Positions 6,693-9,988 of a DNA stretch of 9,988 nucleotides are shown here, piece by piece. The stretch lies in contig CALFYC010000163.1 of NCBI GenBank assembly GCA_937952895.1, positions 1 to 9,988 on the forward strand, in the 5' to 3' direction. The notes beneath the pieces are model-generated. The model was not told the origin of the DNA. It saw only the letters and a program-made list of their open reading frames with translations, and did not search any database. The stretch comes from an uncultured Neisseriaceae bacterium (GTDB lineage Bacteria; Pseudomonadota; Gammaproteobacteria; Burkholderiales; UBA11063). Both the position numbers and the translations under genes were made by a program. Position 1 is the first letter of the stretch, and each line of letters opens with the position of its first letter.

Positions 6693-8687
6693 TTACTTTA
6701 ATAAATTTTTAAGTTGTTCAAGACGATTCTTTAATTCTTCCGAATTAGTAATTTTTTCAGATTTTTGTTTTACTTCATCGATTATATTATCTAAACCAAT
6801 TTCGGATATAAATCTAGAACGATCACGTTTTTGTAATTCGCCAGATTGTTTACGTTCGGAACAATAACTAATTAATAGCTCTTGTTGTGCTCGGGTAATT
6901 CCTACATAAATTAATCGGCGCTCTTCATCAATTATTTGATTATTAATTGCTTCATGATGTGGCAAAATTCCTTCTTCACAACCAATTAAAAATACGTATG
7001 GATATTCAAGACCTTTAGCTGCATGTAATGTACTTAATTTTACTGCAGCGATTTCCTCTTTTTCATTATTTTCAAGCATGGTAATTAAAGTTATAGTTTG
7101 CACTAAATCAGAAAGATTGTGACCATTTGCTTCTGAACGTTTACTTAACCATTCAACTAAATTTAATATATTACCCCAACGTTTTTCGGCACCTTTTTGT
7201 AATTCTACTTCATATAAGTACTCTTCATAGCCAATATTAGTGATTAATTCCATTAAGCTTTCACGAATATTTTCTGGTTTAATTTTAAATTGTAGATTAT
7301 TAATAAAATTACCAAATTCAATTAATGGGGTTAATTGGGTTTGATTACATACTTCATTAAAACCTTCTTCAAATAAAGCTTGAAATAATGATATTTTACG
7401 TGATAGCGCGTAGTTGGATAATTTATCTAAAGTGATTTGACCAATGCCACGCTTTGGGGTGGTTATAGCACGAATAAATGCAGTATCATCATCTTCATTT
7501 ACAATTAAGCGTAAGTATGCAGTAATATCTTTAATTTCTGCCTTCTCAAAAAACGATTGGCCACCAGTAATATGGTATGGTATTTGATAATTACGAAGGG
7601 ATTGCTCTAAAACCCTTGATTGGTGATTACCACGATATAAGATTGCATAATCGGAGAAACTACTTTGATGTTGTAATTGATGAAGTTTGATTTTCCTGAT
7701 AATGGTATCAGCTTCATGCTCATCATTCTTACATTCAATGATACGAATTGGGGAACCACTACCAAATTCACTCCATAATTTTTTCTTAAAAATTGTAGGG
7801 TTATTACTGATTAGAGAATTGGCGGCATTTAAAATAGTTAGTGTTGAACGATAGTTTTGTTCTAGCTTAATTACTTTAAGTTGTTCAAAATCAGTATTTA
7901 GATTATGAATATTTTCTACATTAGCACCACGCCATGCGTAGATTGATTGATCATCGTCTCCAACAACAGTAAATTGTTTATTACGGTTAGCTAAAGCTTT
8001 AATTAAACGGTATTGGCATTCATTAGTATCTTGATATTCGTCAATTAATAAATATTGTATTTTTTGCTGCCATTTATATAAAACTTCGGGGTTATTTTCT
8101 AAAAGATCTAAAGGTAACTTAATTAAATCATCAAAATCCACAGCTTGATAAGTTTTTAATGTGTCTTGATATTTCATGTAGATATGGATTTTTTCAATTT
8201 CAAGCTTATCATTAGTTGTGCTTAAAAGATATTCTGGACTATAAAGTTTATTTTTCCAATTAGAGATTTGGCTTTGTAGCGCTTTAATTAATGATTTATC
8301 TGTAGTTGTTGCAATATCATTAATTATTTTGCCACTATCATAACTATCTAAAATTGAAAAATTATTTTTATAATTGATATGATGGGATTCTTCTTTTAAG
8401 ATTTTAAGACCTAACGAATGAAAGGTTGAAATAGTTAGACCTCTTGTATTTAGATTATCCATTAGTTTACGCGAGCGTTCCAGCATTTCTTGAGCAGCTT
8501 TATTCGTAAAAGTAATAGCAGTAATATTTTTTGCTAGATAACCGCATTCACTAATTAGATAAGCTATTTTATTGGTAATTACACGAGTTTTACCGCTTCC
8601 AGCACCGGCAATTACTAGTAGTGGTCCATCGGTATATCTGACGGCTTCTTTTTGTGCATTATTTAATTTTGCTAATAGTTGTTGCAT
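6693..8687 (-). CDS. rep: ATP-dependent DNA helicase Rep (UvrD/Rep superfamily 1)
   Basis: A 664-residue 3'-to-5' DNA helicase, close in length to E. coli Rep (673) and collinear with it. The superfamily 1A motifs appear in order: LNNAQKEAV Q-motif (8-16), Walker A GAGSGKT (28-34), ITFTNKAAQEM (58-68), LLIDEYQDTN (213-222), VVGDDDQSIYAWRGA (241-255), LEQNYRS (275-281), ILYRGNHQSR (349-358), STLHAAKGLEYPYVF in the fifth motif, and EERRLIYVGITRAQQEL in the sixth. DFDDLIKLPLDLL and ISNWKN also match Rep rather than UvrD or PcrA. Rep clears proteins ahead of the replication fork, restarts stalled forks, and is used by some phages for their replication. The ATG start is 71 bases from the divergent apaH start. 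GC content is visibly higher than in the operon (24 G/C in 60 bases at 7921-7980). The gene looks intact. Confidence 0.95.
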   Translation of the reverse strand: MQQLLAKLNNAQKEAVRYTDGPLLVIAGAGSGKTRVITNKIAYLISECGYLAKNITAITFTNKAAQEMLERSRKLMDNLNTRGLTISTFHSLGLKILKEESHHINYKNNFSILDSYDSGKIINDIATTTDKSLIKALQSQISNWKNKLYSPEYLLSTTNDKLEIEKIHIYMKYQDTLKTYQAVDFDDLIKLPLDLLENNPEVLYKWQQKIQYLLIDEYQDTNECQYRLIKALANRNKQFTVVGDDDQSIYAWRGANVENIHNLNTDFEQLKVIKLEQNYRSTLTILNAANSLISNNPTIFKKKLWSEFGSGSPIRIIECKNDEHEADTIIRKIKLHQLQHQSSFSDYAILYRGNHQSRVLEQSLRNYQIPYHITGGQSFFEKAEIKDITAYLRLIVNEDDDTAFIRAITTPKRGIGQITLDKLSNYALSRKISLFQALFEEGFNEVCNQTQLTPLIEFGNFINNLQFKIKPENIRESLMELITNIGYEEYLYEVELQKGAEKRWGNILNLVEWLSKRSEANGHNLSDLVQTITLITMLENNEKEEIAAVKLSTLHAAKGLEYPYVFLIGCEEGILPHHEAINNQIIDEERRLIYVGITRAQQELLISYCSERKQSGELQKRDRSRFISEIGLDNIIDEVKQKSEKITNSEELKNRLEQLKNLLK

Positions 8688-8758
8688 TTTTTATGTTACA
8701 ATCGGATTCAATAATAATTTTTAAGATAGATATTCTAATCTAAATTGGAACTTTAAGT
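8688..8758. promoter_or_regulatory. Divergent intergenic region between rep and apaH
   Basis: These 71 bases must hold the starts of two divergent transcription units, unless apaH or rep is transcribed from further away. I could not assign convincing -35/-10 pairs on either strand. TTGGAA at 8745-8750 is a weak ribosome site for apaH, 8 bases before its ATG. Confidence 0.4.
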
Positions 8759-9481
8759 ATGGCAAGATACGCAATTGGTGATATTCAAGGCTGTTACAGC
8801 AAATTAAGTCAATTGATTAGTAAAATTGGCTTTAATCCTAGTAAGGATATTCTTTATTTAGTAGGGGATTTGGTTAATCGTGGACCTGAATCATTAGAAG
8901 TACTTAAATGGGCTTATAAATACCAAGACAGTATTATAAGTGTATTAGGTAATCATGATATTTATTTGCTAGCACGTTATAATAATATCCGTAAGCCTGA
9001 TGAAGATGAAACAATTATGGATGTTTTACGCTATAAATCAGTGGGTAAATTAATTGACTGGTTAAGATCTTGTCCATTAATTTATCATGATTCAGATTTT
9101 ATATTAGCTCATGCGGGAATTTATCCTAAAATGGATTTTAATAAATTATTATTTGTAAATCGTGCTGTAACTAAATATTTAACTTCGCCTGATTATGCAT
9201 TATTTTTACATAAAATATTTGGCAATAAGCCAAATATTTGGAGTGATTCATTAGAATCAATTCAGCAAGCAAAATTTTTAATTAATTCATGCACTAGAAT
9301 GAGATATTTAAATTTAGATGATTATTCTTTAGATTTTAAATTTAAGGAAACAGTTTTTGATCAAGCTTCAAAATTAATTCCTTGGTTTAAGGTAGGTTTT
9401 GATTCAAGTATTAATAAAAAAATTATTTTTAAAGATTTTTTACAACTTATACCATCGATTGCATGTAATAATTTTGTTTAA
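8759..9481 (+). CDS. apaH: C-terminally truncated diadenosine tetraphosphatase ApaH
   Basis: ApaH is a PPP-family phosphoesterase that splits Ap4A symmetrically into two ADP and, in E. coli, removes Np4 caps from RNA. This 240-residue product carries GDIQGC (7-12), GDLVNRGP (36-43), GNHD (64-67), HAG (118-120), CTRMR (178-182) and IPWFK (207-211), all in family order. LDFKFKETV and the PWFK region resemble neisserial ApaH most. After KKIIF (ending at residue 224) the family continues with the GHW(A/S) motif, whose His is a metal ligand, and a later LDTGC-WGG strand. Here the sequence instead runs KDFLQLIPSIACNNFV and stops. Full-length ApaH is about 270-280 residues, so some 50 residues including the last catalytic motif are gone and replaced by 16 unrelated ones. 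The gene is probably inactive, effectively a pseudogene. Identity is certain; loss of function is a strong inference. Confidence 0.88.
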   Translation: MARYAIGDIQGCYSKLSQLISKIGFNPSKDILYLVGDLVNRGPESLEVLKWAYKYQDSIISVLGNHDIYLLARYNNIRKPDEDETIMDVLRYKSVGKLIDWLRSCPLIYHDSDFILAHAGIYPKMDFNKLLFVNRAVTKYLTSPDYALFLHKIFGNKPNIWSDSLESIQQAKFLINSCTRMRYLNLDDYSLDFKFKETVFDQASKLIPWFKVGFDSSINKKIIFKDFLQLIPSIACNNFV

Positions 9482-9761
9482 TGTAGAACTTGTGTTTAAA
9501 GGTGCTGGAAGAAATCAAGCATTTAGTTTGTATCTTCATAAACATATCGAACCATTGTTTTTGGAAATTATATAAAAAAGTTAATTTGGGCAAGATATAC
9601 ATACTGGTTTGAATACTAAAATCGATGAAAAAATATCGAAAAAATTACAGAAAATAGTTATTACTTAACGAGCTTATAATTAATATATTTTTCCAGCAAC
9701 TCATGGTAAAGAAGTTATTCAAGTTTTTGAAAGTATGTCCAATTTTTTCAAAGATTTTTAA
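9429..9761 (+). pseudogene. Decayed reading frame of unknown origin abutting apaH
   Basis: In one frame this stretch reads as a plausible protein broken by four TAA codons (9573, 9582, 9666, 9681) and closed by a fifth at 9759. The segments are NVELVFKGAGRNQAFSLYLH and onward to LFLEII, then FGQDIHTGLNTKIDEKISKK and onward, then YIFPATHGKEVIQVF and SMSNFFKDF. The residue mix (G-A-G-R-N-Q, P-A-T-H-G) is more protein-like than other frames here, which suggests the end of a gene decayed by point mutation. The frame is open leftward to 9429, the position where apaH loses homology, so the same foreign piece may have cut off apaH. I do not recognise the family; a polymorphic-toxin C-terminus is only a guess. 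Confidence 0.45.
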
Positions 9762-9988
9762 ATAAGTCCACATCTAGTCTCAAAATCTATTGTTTATGTT
9801 TTGTTTTTATCAATAATGAAATAAAAAACTCCAACTTAAACCTTAAATCTTGAAGATTTTGTAAGAATAATAATTATGATTGCTGAAATAAGTAGTAAGA
9901 AATTATCAGCACCAAATGTTGAACTATGTTAAAATGCTAAGATGATAAAGCTGTTATAAAGGATGGAAATTTCAGCTGGGTTTGATAA
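9762..9988. other. Non-coding or degraded tail with no recognised gene
   Basis: These 227 bases hold only short open stretches, the longest obvious one being an 18-codon ATG frame at 9876-9932 without a ribosome site. There is a 15-base near-palindrome AAATCTTGAAGATTT at 9845-9859, but no T-run follows and it has no room for a loop. I see no tRNA, repeat or insertion-sequence end. Together with the decayed frame before it, this looks like eroding sequence. Confidence 0.4.

Noticed and set aside
6635..6720. Intact tRNA-Leu gene on the minus strand
   Set aside because: Only the T-arm, acceptor 3' strand and CCA are present; no anticodon arm, D-arm or 5' acceptor could be found, and a full gene would run into the rep coding sequence.
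9845..9859. Terminator hairpin AAATCTTGAAGATTT
   Set aside because: The arms meet around a single base, leaving no loop, and no T-run follows.
9876..9932. 18-codon small gene near the right end
   Set aside because: It has no ribosome site and is surrounded by decayed sequence; such short frames are expected by chance.

Overview
The window is AT-rich bacterial chromosomal DNA, most likely from a low-GC betaproteobacterium near the Neisseriales. The rep and apaH genes on the right are beta/gammaproteobacterial families, and the ApaH fragment resembles, from memory, neisserial ApaH most closely. This placement is an inference; a low-GC gammaproteobacterium is not excluded.

Left part (about 1-6472): four tightly spaced plus-strand genes that look like one operon, with gaps of 35, 28 and 23 bases. 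They are: (1) an XRE-type helix-turn-helix repressor with a LexA/CI-like (S24) C-terminal domain in which both catalytic residues appear replaced; (2) an 822-residue soluble protein joining a GNAT/LuxI-like acyltransferase-type domain to a PAS domain, a histidine kinase core and two receiver domains; (3) a membrane-anchored KAP/YobI-like P-loop ATPase; (4) a Shedu-type (SduA, DUF4263) PD-(D/E)XK nuclease. Shedu is an established anti-phage defence family. I read the operon as a candidate regulated defence cassette: a sensing or signalling kinase and a repressor ahead of an ATPase-nuclease effector pair. The cooperation is inferred; the domain calls are read from the protein sequences.

Middle (6473-6692): a short non-coding junction. 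It carries two 10-base direct repeats 11 bases apart, a small inverted repeat, and a minus-strand 31-base piece identical in form to the 3' end of a tRNA-Leu (T-arm, acceptor strand and CCA) with no 5' part. It looks like an attachment-site scar of an integrated element. No integrase is in the window.

Right part (6693-9988): housekeeping-type genes of visibly higher GC. The rep helicase gene is on the minus strand, and a divergent apaH gene is on the plus strand. The apaH product follows the family closely up to residue 224 and then departs just where the conserved GHW motif should begin, so it lacks the last 50 or so residues. The following 500 bases hold a decayed reading frame with four internal stops and nothing else I can recognise.
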